A stretch of 64,000 nucleotides of DNA from Sporocytophaga sp. (GTDB lineage Bacteria; Bacteroidota; Bacteroidia; Cytophagales; Cytophagaceae). The notes below the pieces were generated by a model that was not told the DNA's origin, ran no database searches, and worked only from the letters and a program-made list of their open reading frames with translations. Of the stretch, positions 8,297 to 18,856 are shown piece after piece. The stretch covers positions 496,001-560,000 of the forward strand of contig JANQAB010000004.1 in the NCBI GenBank assembly GCA_024707265.1, given 5' to 3'. Numbering within the stretch: the first letter of the stretch is position 1; every line of letters starts with the position of its first letter. Made by a program: the position numbers and the translations under genes.

Positions 8297-10794
8297 ATGA
8301 AAGGAGAATTACCTCGCTATTCGGGGCTGACTGAATCTCAGATAAAAGAAAGTAGGTCAAGATTCGGAGCCAATAAAATCAAAAGGGAAAATCGCGGCAC
8401 TTTTAAACTATTAAAAGAAGTCGTGACAGAGCCTATGTTTTTATTGCTCATTGCGGCTTGTATTATTTATTTTTTGGTAGGGCAATATTCAGAAGGATTC
8501 TTAATGCTTATCGCTATGGCTCTTGTCGCTTCTATTTCTTTTTTTCAGGAAAGAAGGAGTAAGGAGGCCTTGGATGCTGTAAAGGAGATGAGTCAACCTA
8601 AGATAAGAGTTGTGAGGAATGGTAAGGAATTTAAAATTTTTTCTGAAGAACTGGTTGTCGGAGACATTCTTCTTATCGAAGAAGGGGAGCAAATTCCAAT
8701 TGATGGTGTGATTCTAGAAGCTCATGATCTTACAGTTGATGAGTCTATTTTAACTGGAGAATCATTTGCCATCGAGAAAAATATTCAACCTGGTCATAAC
8801 AAAGTTTATTTTGGTTCTACAGTGAAAACCGGAAATGCAATTCTGAAGGTAGAAGAAGTTGGCAATAGAACAATGTTGGGGAAGTTGGGAAAGTCCATTG
8901 AGAACATGGAGGTGAAAAGGAGTAGATTTCAGGAGGAGTTGAGGGTGTTTGTCCGCAGAATGGCATTTGCTGGAGTTGCTGCTTTTTTATTGGTATTGGG
9001 TATTAATTATTACAAGTCCGGAGAAATATTAAATTCTCTTTTATTTGCGCTGGCTCTGGCTATGTCTATTTTGCCGGAAGAAATTCCTGTTGCTTTTTCG
9101 ACTTTTATGGCTTTAGGTTCATGGAGATTGCTAAAAGAAAACGTTCTGGCAAAGGATCCTTTGATCGTTGAAACTCTGGGTTCTGCTACTATAATATGTA
9201 TTGATAAAACAGGCACAATAACTGAAAATAAGATGTCTGTAGCAAAGATATATACTTATCCAGAAGGCATGGTCAATAGCCTGGACAATTTGAGTGCTTC
9301 TGGGGAAAAAGTTCTTACGCATGCAATGTGGTCAAGTGAGCCGGCACCTTTTGACCCTATGGAAATAGCGATTCATGAGGCTTATAGTCTTTCAGTAACA
9401 ACGGATCAGCGGCATCAATACAAGATGATTCACGAGTATCCACTCTCTGGTTCACCTCCCGTTATGACCCATATATATGAAAATGAAAAAGGAAATAGGA
9501 TTGTAGCTTGTAAAGGAGGGGTGGAATCAGTTATTCGTTACTCAAAATTGTCTGATACAGATGCAAATGCAATAATTTCGGTAGCAAAAAAGTTTGCAGG
9601 AGATGGATTCCGGGTATTAGGCGTGGCAGAAGCTCAATTTAATGGTGATAATTTTCCAATTGAGCAAAAAGATTTTGAGTGGACTATTCTTGGGCTCATT
9701 GCTTTATATGATCCTCCGAAGAGCAATATTAAAGGCGTTTTAAAAAGGTTTTATGATGCTGGAATCAAAGTTAAAATTATTTCAGGCGATTATCCTGAGA
9801 CTATTCAGACAATAGCAAGGGAGATAGACTTTAAAGGAGTTAATGACCTTATAACTGGAGCAGAAATAGAAAGGATTCGTGAGAATGAGCTTTCTAAAGT
9901 AATTCAGAATAAAAGAATTTTTGCCAGGATGTTTCCTGAAGCGAAGCTAAAAGTTGTAAAGACACTGAAAGTAGAAGGTGAAATTGTTGCAATGATTGGA
10001 GATGGGGTGAATGATGGTCCGGCGCTGAGAAAGGCTGATATAGGCGTGGCAATGGGCTCCAAGGGGACAGAAATTGCCAAAAGGGCTTCATCTATCATCT
10101 TATTAGATAATGATCTGGAAAACTTGTTTTTAGCAATAGTGTCCGGTAGGAAAATCTATGAAAACCTTAAAAAGGCTATAAGATATATTTTGTCTATTCA
10201 TATTGCCATTATAACAACAGTGACAGGACCTTTATTGCTTGGTTGGGATATTGTTAATATTTTTTTCTCCTATTCATATTATATTTTTTGAGCTTATTAT
10301 GGGGCCAACCTGCTCCATTATTTATGAAAGTGAACCAATAGAAAAGCAGGCCTCTCTATCAAAGCCTCGTTCTACAACTAAAGGTTTTTTGAGCTTTAGT
10401 GAATTGTCAATAAGTATTATTCAAGGACTGGTGATTTCTGCCGGAGTTCTATTTCTGTACTATTATACCATGAAAGAAGGTTTGTCAGAACGTCAGATAA
10501 GAACTTTAGTTTTTACTAATATAGTGGTAGCCAATATATTTCTGACATTGGAAAACCGTTCATTTAAAGAAAGCATAATTAAAACATTAAGTTATAAAAA
10601 TCCTTTGATTCTATTGATTATTAGTCTTACTGTCTTTCTTCTAATATGTATTCTTTATTTTTTCTTTTACAAGAGAGCTGTTTCTTTTAGATCCTATTTC
10701 TATGAGGCAGATTATTGTCTGCGTGATTGTAGCATTTTTCAGTGTTTTATGGTTGGAAGGCTATAAGTATTTTAAGAGAAAGTTTGATAATTAG
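8297..10794 (+). CDS. Cation-transporting P-type ATPase, two apparent frameshifts
   Basis: With one T removed from each of two runs this is an 831-residue P-type ATPase. Visible in order are the actuator motif LTGES, the membrane motif PEEIP in M4, the phosphorylation site DKTGTIT, and the hinge GDGVNDGPAL. The final four helices include SPIHIIFFELIMGP and end in a basic tail. The PEEIP motif (instead of PEGLP) and the M6 stretch GPTCSIIYESEP mark a P2-like subgroup of uncertain ion specificity, so Ca2+, Mg2+ or another cation are all possible. The breaks are at T7 10,260-10,266 and T6 10,658-10,663; the frame then runs to TAG at 10,792. I chose the ATG at 8297 over the in-frame TTG at 8288. 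It lies about 110 nt upstream of the N-ATPase operon on the same strand. Confidence 0.85.
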
Positions 10795-10901
10795 AAAGAC
10801 TGGTATTGTTTTTTTTGCAGTGGTAATTGATTATTCATAAATAAATATTGGTGAAGTATTCCTGAATAAAAGAAGTTGTAAACAATATTTTGCAAGGTTA
10901 G

Positions 10902-12733
<1,832 letters not shown>

Positions 12734-13036
12734 ATGAAGAGGGATGACAAGTTTTCATCATTCAGGTCAAAGGAGTTAAGAAAACTCAAACAAATAAAAA
12801 AACGAAATAAAGGAGTTTGGTTTGGACTTGGTTTTATAGGGGTCGTTGGTTGGTTAATTGTGCTTCCCACGGTTATCGGGATTTTTTTAGGGCTTTGGCT
12901 GGATAAGAAGTTCCATCAGGAATTTTCCTGGACTCTCTCTTTATTGGTTGCAGGGGTGGTTGGAGGATGTTTGCTAGCCTGGAATTGGATAGAAAAAGAA
13001 AATAAAGAAATAAAAAAAAGAACAAAAGGATTTTGA
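12734..13036 (+). CDS. atpQ: N-ATPase-specific small membrane protein AtpQ
   Basis: A 100-residue protein with a strongly basic N-terminal third and two transmembrane segments joined by the short loop GLWLDKKFHQ. The segment GWLIVLPTVIGIFLGLWLD matches the AtpQ (AtpI-like) proteins found only in N-ATPase operons, where they are thought to assist assembly or ion supply to the c ring. It begins one base after the atpC stop codon, and its own TGA overlaps the atpR start (TGATG), so translation is coupled along the chain. Its presence, together with atpR, distinguishes this operon from an ordinary F-type cluster. Confidence 0.88.
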   Translation: MKRDDKFSSFRSKELRKLKQIKKRNKGVWFGLGFIGVVGWLIVLPTVIGIFLGLWLDKKFHQEFSWTLSLLVAGVVGGCLLAWNWIEKENKEIKKRTKGF

Positions 13037-13335
13037 TGAATAACCTGATATTCATAATCTGCTTTCTAGGAGGTTTATTTCTGGGTGCAATATTTTATGG
13101 TGGCCTTTGGCTAACTGTAAAATATTGCCTTCCTCTAAAGAATCCAGGTATTGCATTTCTTGGTAGTTTTATCTTTAGAATTTCCTTTTCATTAATTGGA
13201 TTTTATTACCTGTTTGATAAAGACTGGTTCAATCTTTTAGTATGTTTTGCTGGATTCATGTTAGCAAGAATCACTATTACTAAAATGGTCAAGAGCTTTG
13301 ATTTAAAAGAATTTAATCATGAGAATAAGCCCTGA
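13036..13335 (+). CDS. atpR: N-ATPase-specific small membrane protein AtpR
   Basis: A 99-residue protein with three predicted transmembrane helices. It has the family hallmarks GGLFLGAIFYGGLWLTV at the start, a buried Arg in helix two (FIFRISF), and LLVCFAGFMLARI in helix three. AtpR is proposed to interact with the c ring through its conserved membrane Arg; that is family-level inference. The ATG at 13,036 is preferred over TTG at 13,033 because it overlaps the atpQ stop. Its 3' end overlaps the start of atpB (ATG at 13,319) by 17 nt, maintaining tight coupling through the operon. Confidence 0.88.
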   Translation: MNNLIFIICFLGGLFLGAIFYGGLWLTVKYCLPLKNPGIAFLGSFIFRISFSLIGFYYLFDKDWFNLLVCFAGFMLARITITKMVKSFDLKEFNHENKP

Positions 13336-13992
13336 TGATCTTGTGTTCTGGCAATATGGATTTGTAAGAATAGATTTAACCATCGTTACTACCTGGGGAG
13401 TAATGGTCCTTCTTACTGCACTATCTTTGTTTTCATACTTCAGTTTTATGAAAATGAAGAGCTCAAAAGGGGCAAGTTATGGTTGAACTTCTGGTTGACG
13501 TAATTCAAGAACAAATTAAAGAAATAGGACTGGAAGAGCCAGAAAGGTATTTAGGATTTATCGGTACATTGTTTCTTTTTATAGTCACTTCTAATATCCT
13601 GATTATAATACCCTGGTATGAAGCTCCTACCGGTTCTATATCCACAACGATCGCCCTTGCAGTATGTGTGTTTTTTGCGGTTCCTGTATTCGGAATATCG
13701 CAGCAAGGGATTCTGAGATATCTTAAATCCTATATTGAACCTACTTTCATTATGTTGCCATTTAATATTATAAGTGAATTAACCAGGACAATTGCTCTTG
13801 CAATAAGATTGTTTGGGAATATTATGAGTGGAACTTTGATTGTTACCATTTTAGTTGGCTTGACACCACTTATATTTCCTGTTATTATGACAATATTGGG
13901 ATTGCTTACAGGTATGGTTCAGGCTTATATATTTACTGTTTTGGCAACTGTTTATATAGCGGCAGCTTCAGGATTAAAGAAAAATAAACTAA
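13319..13992 (+). CDS. atpB: N-type ATPase subunit a, split by an apparent frameshift
   Basis: Stator ion-channel subunit. The first frame starts at ATG 13,319 (MRISPDDLVFWQYGF), spans the first helix and stops at TGA 13,484 after 55 codons. The second frame opens at ATG 13,479 and carries the rest, including the essential helix with ELTRTIALAIRLFGN (R110 of that frame is the channel Arg). Removing one base from AAAAGGGG at 13,465-13,472 joins the two without loss. The natural end is probably the TAA at 13,990-13,992, reached if one A is removed from the A5 run 13,980-13,984; as the sequence stands the frame instead runs on into subunit c. With both corrections the protein is 223 residues, the usual N-type length. 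A Shine-Dalgarno-like AAAAGGGG sits just upstream of the internal ATG, so reinitiation is possible. Confidence 0.85.
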
Positions 13993-14282
13993 TGTTAAAA
14001 GGTATGGATCAGGCAACTATTATTTCATTGATCTCTATAATTATGGCTGGTTTCACAACCAGTATCGGATGTATTGCTCCTTCTATAGGTGAAGGAAGAG
14101 CAATAGTTTCTGCGATGACTTCAATAGCTCAGCAACCGGATGCTGCACCTACTATTACAAGAACGCTTTTTGTGGGTCTGGCGATGATCGAGTCAATGGC
14201 CATTTATTCATTTGTAGTTTCTATGATTCTGATCTTTGCAAATCCGTTCTGGAATTACATCATTTCTAATGCTGGAAAGTAA
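13992..14282 (+). CDS. atpE: N-type ATPase subunit c (proteolipid), in frame with subunit a
   Basis: A two-helix hairpin of 96 residues starting at ATG 13,992, which overlaps a TAA in the neighbouring frame (TAATG). As given, there is no stop between it and subunit a, so 13,479-14,282 is one reading frame. Helix one ends in APSIGEGRA and the polar loop is AQQPDAAP. Helix two has the ion-binding glutamate in MIESMAIYSFV and ends in ANPFW. There are thus two membrane carboxylates, E205 and E238 of the joined frame, plus Ser239 and Tyr243. The second Glu replaces the Gln of the classic sodium-binding c subunits, as in other N-type rings. The c ring turns with gamma-epsilon and sets the ion-to-ATP ratio. 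Confidence 0.88.
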   Translation: MLKGMDQATIISLISIIMAGFTTSIGCIAPSIGEGRAIVSAMTSIAQQPDAAPTITRTLFVGLAMIESMAIYSFVVSMILIFANPFWNYIISNAGK

Positions 14283-14284
14283 AC

Positions 14285-15030
14285 ATGAAAATTAATTGGT
14301 TTACCATAATAGCACAGATATTAAATTTTATCATACTTGTATGGTTGCTTAAAAAGTTACTGTACAAGCCTGTATTAAATGCAATCTCAAACAGAGAAAA
14401 GGAAAGAGAAAGTTTACTTAATTCAGCCGAACTCAAAATGGCTGAAGCAAAGCAGATGCAGAGTGATCTTCAGAAGAAAAATGAAGATTTTGAATATCAT
14501 AAAGAGGAGCTTTTTAAAAAAGGTTAATATGGAAGTTGAAGAAGAAAAAAAAAAGGAGCTTTATGGAAGTATATAAGATGTCAGATCAATTAAAGGATAA
14601 CTTAACCAAATCAATTGAAGTAGAGAAAGATCAGTATATAGATGAGTTGGTAAAGAAGTTGGAAACGGAAGTTTTTTCTTTATCTAAAAAGGTCCTTAAA
14701 GATCTATCTTCACTGAATCTTCAGGAGGTAGTCACTCAGAATTTTATTGAGCGTTTAAATAATATTGATAGTGTGAAAAGTGAGAACTTAACTGGTAGCA
14801 GCGGTATTGAAGATCAGATAGCAATTGTCAAAAGTGCCTATGAAATAAATTCATCGTTAAAAGAACAATTAAAGACAATTGTCAAAAGGATTACTGATAT
14901 AGATGAGATTCATTATGAAATTGAGCCTGACCTTATATGTGGAGTTGAACTTATAATCAATGGTTATCGTGTAGCATGGAGTATTAAAGATTATTTAAAT
15001 AGTGTGAATGCATTGTTAGATGCGAAATAA
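14285..15030 (+). CDS. atpF: N-type ATPase subunit b/delta, two apparent frameshifts
   Basis: Peripheral-stalk subunit. The N-terminal part (80 aa; INWFTIIAQILNFIILVWLLKK membrane anchor in pieces, then YKPVLNAIS) stops at TAA 14,525. A middle frame carries NMEVEEEKKKEL, and the C-terminal part resumes before MEVYKMSDQL and runs to 15,030, with SLSKKVLKDL and the delta-like end LIINGYRVAWSIKDYL. Removing one A from A6 at 14,516-14,521 and one from A10 at 14,545-14,554 gives a continuous 247-residue chain. The spacing between the two conserved blocks (46 residues) then equals what I recall for other N-type b subunits. It starts 2 nt after the atpE stop. N-ATPase operons lack a separate delta gene, so this long b subunit is expected to fill both roles. 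Confidence 0.82.
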
Positions 15031-15051
15031 TTCCGGAAAAGTGAATTCTGA

Positions 15052-16566
15052 ATGAATAACCTTAAAAGCTCTGCAAGTAAAATGTTTCATAATCTATCAC
15101 ATAAAGTAGCTGATTTTTCAGCTGATTTAATTATAGAGGATATCGGTATTATTACAAATATTTCGAAAGGCATTGTCATGGTATCTGGTCTTTCGGGAGC
15201 ATCAGTGGATGAGCTTATCCAGTTTTCAGAAAATCTGTTTGGAATTACCTTTCAACTTTTGCATAATGAAGTTGGTGTGATTGTATTGGGAAATAGTGAT
15301 AAGCTTCAGGTAGGAAATGAAGTGAAAAGAACAGGACGTATAACTGATGTGCCTGTTAGTGATAAGTTAATTGGTCGTGTGATTGATCCACTGGGCAGAC
15401 CATTGGATGGTAAGCCTGCTGTGGATGATTATAAAAATTTTCCCATTGAACGTGATGCTCCTTCCATTGTGGATAGAATTCCTGTTGATGTTCCTTTGCA
15501 AACTGGTATAAAAGTCATTGACGCGCTCATTCCTATTGGGAGAGGCCAACGGGAACTGATTTTGGGAGACAGGCAGACAGGGAAGACAGCAATTGCTGTA
15601 GATACAATTATTAATCAGAAGAATGAAAATGTTTTATGTGTTTATTGTACCATAGGGCAGAGGGCATCTTCTATAGCTAAGGTTATAAGTCGTCTGGAAG
15701 AAAATGGTGCTCTAGATTATACTATATTGGTAGTAACAAAGGGCGACGACTCACCCGGGCTAAAATACATTGCTCCATATGCTGCAACTAGAATAGCAGA
15801 GTATTTTATGGAAAAAGGGAGGGACGTGCTCATCGTTTACGATGATCTGACACAACATGCACTTGCATATAGAGAAATTTCTTTGTTAATGAGGAGACCT
15901 CCAGGTAGAGAGGCGTATCCCGGAGATATTTTTTATATTCATTCAAGGCTACTTGAACGTTCTACTCATCTGAAAAAGGAACTAGGAGGAGGATCATTAA
16001 CTGCATTACCAATAATAGAAACGGAGGCTGAAAATATTTCCGATTATATTCCGACAAATCTTATTTCTATTACAGATGGACAAATTTATTTATCTCCTAA
16101 GTTATTTGAATTGGGAATTATGCCTGCAGTTGATATAGGAAAATCGGTTTCACGTGTAGGAAAGGCAGCCCAGAAGTTTATTTATCAATCCGTAGTAGGT
16201 GATCTCAAGCTGGCCTATTCACAATTCGAAGAGCTGGAAAATTTTTCAAAATTCGGAGCAAAGCTTGATGAAAGAACACAGAGAATAATTGAACATGGAA
16301 AGCGCATTAGAATGTGTTTAAAACAGGAGGAGTCCAAACCTGTTTCATTACAAGAACAAATATTGATTTTAATTGCTTTGACTGAAGGGTTGTTTGATTC
16401 AATTCCTTTAAATAAAATGAAGATGGCTGAAAGTATTATAAAGCAAAGGTCTAAAGATTTGGGTGAGTTAGAGGCTGTTTTATTGAGTGAAAAGCTATCA
16501 GAACATAATAGAGATAAGCTAGTACGTTTATTGAAAGATGATCTGCAGCATTTTGTTGATGCCTAA
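15052..16566 (+). CDS. atpA: N-type ATPase subunit alpha
   Basis: Non-catalytic nucleotide-binding subunit, 504 residues, intact. The P-loop GDRQTGKT, the Walker B-like LIVYDDLTQHA and the helix RRPPGREAYPGD are all present, as is the alpha-type VGKAAQ near the C-terminal domain (sequence RVGKAAQKF). The N-terminal extension before the beta-barrel is short. Sequence style agrees with N-type alpha chains ([35 protein letters not shown]). The start is ATG 15,052, 21 nt after atpF; a good ribosome site is not obvious, as is common in Bacteroidota. Part of the cytoplasmic alpha3-beta3 head together with atpD. Confidence 0.93.
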   Translation: MNNLKSSASKMFHNLSHKVADFSADLIIEDIGIITNISKGIVMVSGLSGASVDELIQFSENLFGITFQLLHNEVGVIVLGNSDKLQVGNEVKRTGRITDVPVSDKLIGRVIDPLGRPLDGKPAVDDYKNFPIERDAPSIVDRIPVDVPLQTGIKVIDALIPIGRGQRELILGDRQTGKTAIAVDTIINQKNENVLCVYCTIGQRASSIAKVISRLEENGALDYTILVVTKGDDSPGLKYIAPYAATRIAEYFMEKGRDVLIVYDDLTQHALAYREISLLMRRPPGREAYPGDIFYIHSRLLERSTHLKKELGGGSLTALPIIETEAENISDYIPTNLISITDGQIYLSPKLFELGIMPAVDIGKSVSRVGKAAQKFIYQSVVGDLKLAYSQFEELENFSKFGAKLDERTQRIIEHGKRIRMCLKQEESKPVSLQEQILILIALTEGLFDSIPLNKMKMAESIIKQRSKDLGELEAVLLSEKLSEHNRDKLVRLLKDDLQHFVDA

Positions 16567-16578
16567 ATAGACTGGTAA

Positions 16579-17445
16579 ATGGAATCAACAGAGGGTTTTA
16601 AAGAAAAGATAGATGGACTTTATGAGTTGCATTCAGTGGTGAAAACCATGAAATTAATTGCGGCCTCAAGTCTTAGTCAATATGAACAAGCGGTAATAGC
16701 TTTGCAGGATTATAATGAGACAGTTGAGGTCAGTTTGTCGGCTTTCTTTAGAGGAGTTGATCTTAAAGAAAGCGAGGAAGGTAAAGGAAAACTTTGTTTA
16801 ATTGTATTTGGAACAGATCAGGGGTTAGTTGGAGAATTTAATTCTGTGATGAAAGAATTTCTAATTATGGATATAAAAAGTGATAGCTATAAAGTGAATA
16901 TTTTTTGTATAGGTGAAAAGTTAAGGTCTGATCTTGAAGAAGCAGGTTTTGTTCCAAAAAAAACATATGAAGTTCCCAATTCAGTAAAAGCAATTAACCC
17001 TTTGGTTGGTCAAATACTATTAGATGTTTTATCTGAAATGAAGGTAGATGGAGACTCATTAAAAATTTATAATCACAGACCTTTAAACATGTCATTATAT
17101 CAGCCTTCTGTAAAACATGTACTTCCTCTAGAACTGAAGTGGAAGGAAAAGATGAAAAGAAATAAATGGCCTTCAAATAAAATTCCTCAGATCATAGGAA
17201 GAAAAGAGGAGGTACTTTTTTCACTTATTGATGAATATCTTTTTGTTTCCTTATTTCAGTCTTGTGCAGAATCATTATCCAGTGAAAATTCAAGTCGTTT
17301 CGCTTCTATGCAAAGAGCGGAAAAAAATATTGAGGAACTTCTGGATGATTATAAGTCCGGGTATAACAGGCTAAGACAAAATAAGATAGATGAAGAGCTA
17401 TTTGACCTCATCTCAGGTTTTGATAGTCTTAAGAAGAGATTATAA
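16579..17445 (+). CDS. atpG: N-type ATPase subunit gamma
   Basis: Central rotor shaft, 288 residues, intact. The N-terminal helix TMKLIAASSLSQYEQA and the C-terminal helix SRFASMQRAEKNIEEL form the expected coiled-coil pair. The middle Rossmann-like part includes FGTDQGLVGEFN, the counterpart of the conserved SDRGLCG stretch of F-type gamma, modified as in N-type gammas. It starts 12 nt after atpA and closes the operon; about 180 nt of non-coding sequence precede the next gene. The complete set of nine genes in the canonical N-type order supports a functional membrane ion pump driven by ATP hydrolysis, assuming the frame breaks in atpB and atpF are artefacts or are bypassed. Confidence 0.9.
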   Translation: MESTEGFKEKIDGLYELHSVVKTMKLIAASSLSQYEQAVIALQDYNETVEVSLSAFFRGVDLKESEEGKGKLCLIVFGTDQGLVGEFNSVMKEFLIMDIKSDSYKVNIFCIGEKLRSDLEEAGFVPKKTYEVPNSVKAINPLVGQILLDVLSEMKVDGDSLKIYNHRPLNMSLYQPSVKHVLPLELKWKEKMKRNKWPSNKIPQIIGRKEEVLFSLIDEYLFVSLFQSCAESLSSENSSRFASMQRAEKNIEELLDDYKSGYNRLRQNKIDEELFDLISGFDSLKKRL

Positions 17446-17629
17446 TATTCAAAATCTCTACTTTTTTCTTATTCATAGAATACTTTTAAAAATCAGCATT
17501 CTTTAGAATTTGATTTCACTTAATTGATCGACAAAATTCGTAAGACTTTATAATAGTAATGGAATTCTTTGTTACAAAAACAGTTTATCCACCAGTCTGT
17601 TATGTACGAAGTATTGTCCATTTTGATTT

Positions 17630-18724
17630 ATGATAACAGATGTTAGTGGATTGCTGGATGGATTAATTCAAAGAATGCCTGACGCAATTATTGTAACCAA
17701 TAAAGTTGGCGTTATTGAAATAGCCAATAATAAAGTTGTTGATGTGTTTGGCTATACTCCTGAAGAGATTTTGGGGAAAGAGATTGAGATTCTTGTTCCG
17801 GTTTCTTTGCGTGAAAAACATAGAAATCATGTAAGGGAATATTTTACCAATCCTCTTGATAAAAAGATGGCTGCCCATCGTAAAGTAATGGGATTACGGA
17901 AGGACGGATCGGAATTTGAAATAGACATTACTTTAGCAGCTTTAAGTTTAGATAATAAACTTTATGCAATTTCATCATCAAGGGATATTTCTGACAAAAA
18001 GCATTTGGAAGAATTGCTTCAAATGGAGAATGCCGGTCTTCAGTTGATGAATAAAAGTCTGGAAAAATACAGTTATACAATAACTCATGATCTAAAGGCA
18101 CCTCTTGCGAGAATAGAGGGTTTAATTGAATTAATGATCGGAGAAATACGAGAGGGAAAGCCTGTGGATCAATTAGAATTAACACACCAGTATTTGATGG
18201 ATAGCATTGCTGCTATGAGATTTCTTATAAACAAGGAACTCGAAGAAGCAAAGAGGAAACAATCAGGAAAGGAGGTAAATGAAATTTCATTTCCAGAGCT
18301 TTTTGGTGAAATTAAAAATCTTATTACAATACCTGCAAAATTTGAATTCAAACTTTCTGGTTGTGGTACACTTTCATTCTCAGGCAAAAAAATACTATTT
18401 ATCCAGGTTCTGCTTAACCTATTGAGTAATGCTATAAAATATAACGATAAGGAAAAGGGGTATATTGAAATTTCTTGTTCTGATTTAGGTAGTGAGTATT
18501 TATTCTCCCTCAGCGATAATGGTCCAGGTATTCCTGAAAATGAAAAGGAGAATATATTTAAGTTGTTTGAAAAACATAGTCAGAGCATTCAATCTCATGG
18601 TGTAGGTTTAAATACTGTAAAATCTATTTTAGAGGCAAGAGGAGGTAGAATATGGGTAAAGAGTAAGTTTGGTGAAGGAGCCAAATTTGAATTTTTATGG
18701 CCGAAAAAAGAGTTGGAGAAATAA
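17630..18724 (+). CDS. PAS-domain sensor histidine kinase
   Basis: A 364-residue soluble histidine kinase. A PAS domain occupies about residues 8-125 (MPDAIIV, FGYTPEEILGKEIEIL). A short coiled linker leads to the phosphoacceptor helix, with H153 in YTITHDLKAPLAR. The HATPase_c domain shows the N box LLNLLSNAIKYND, the DNGPGIP box (about 296-302) and GVGLNTVKSILEARGG. There is no transmembrane segment, so the PAS domain senses an internal cue. It follows the N-ATPase operon on the same strand after a 184-nt gap; no response regulator is adjacent. The proximity suggests, but does not show, a link to control of the ATPase operon. The family assignment is secure; the signal is unknown. Confidence 0.88.
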   Translation: MITDVSGLLDGLIQRMPDAIIVTNKVGVIEIANNKVVDVFGYTPEEILGKEIEILVPVSLREKHRNHVREYFTNPLDKKMAAHRKVMGLRKDGSEFEIDITLAALSLDNKLYAISSSRDISDKKHLEELLQMENAGLQLMNKSLEKYSYTITHDLKAPLARIEGLIELMIGEIREGKPVDQLELTHQYLMDSIAAMRFLINKELEEAKRKQSGKEVNEISFPELFGEIKNLITIPAKFEFKLSGCGTLSFSGKKILFIQVLLNLLSNAIKYNDKEKGYIEISCSDLGSEYLFSLSDNGPGIPENEKENIFKLFEKHSQSIQSHGVGLNTVKSILEARGGRIWVKSKFGEGAKFEFLWPKKELEK

Positions 18725-18785
18725 ATTCAGATTTCATTGTTGACATCTTAAAGTTAAAAGGAAGTTCTAAAGTAGATAGATAATG

Positions 18786-18833
18786 AGATGAGGTAAATCT
18801 CTCTCTCTGAAGGAATATTGTCCTTAGAGAGAG
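18786..18833. terminator. Hairpin between convergent genes, likely bidirectional terminator
   Basis: Arms 18,801-18,814 and 18,821-18,833 (CTCTCTCTGAAGGA against TCCTTAGAGAGAG) pair almost perfectly, with a loop of about 6 nt. It lies between the 3' ends of the histidine kinase and the convergent M60-like gene. The flanking GATGAGGTAAATC resembles the flank of the palindromic element at 3256-3386, so this may be a shortened copy of the same repeat family serving as a terminator. Confidence 0.5.
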
Positions 18834-18856
18834 GTTATAATGCATTTAAATTTGAC

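Noticed and set aside
13465-14554. Programmed ribosomal frameshifting as a regulatory feature of the N-ATPase operon
   Set aside because: Breaks of the same sign occur in many unrelated genes in the window, so a technical cause is simpler; kept only as an alternative.
14379-14576. 65-codon frame overlapping atpF as a separate gene
   Set aside because: Its last part is the missing middle of the b subunit between two poly-A breaks, not an independent protein.
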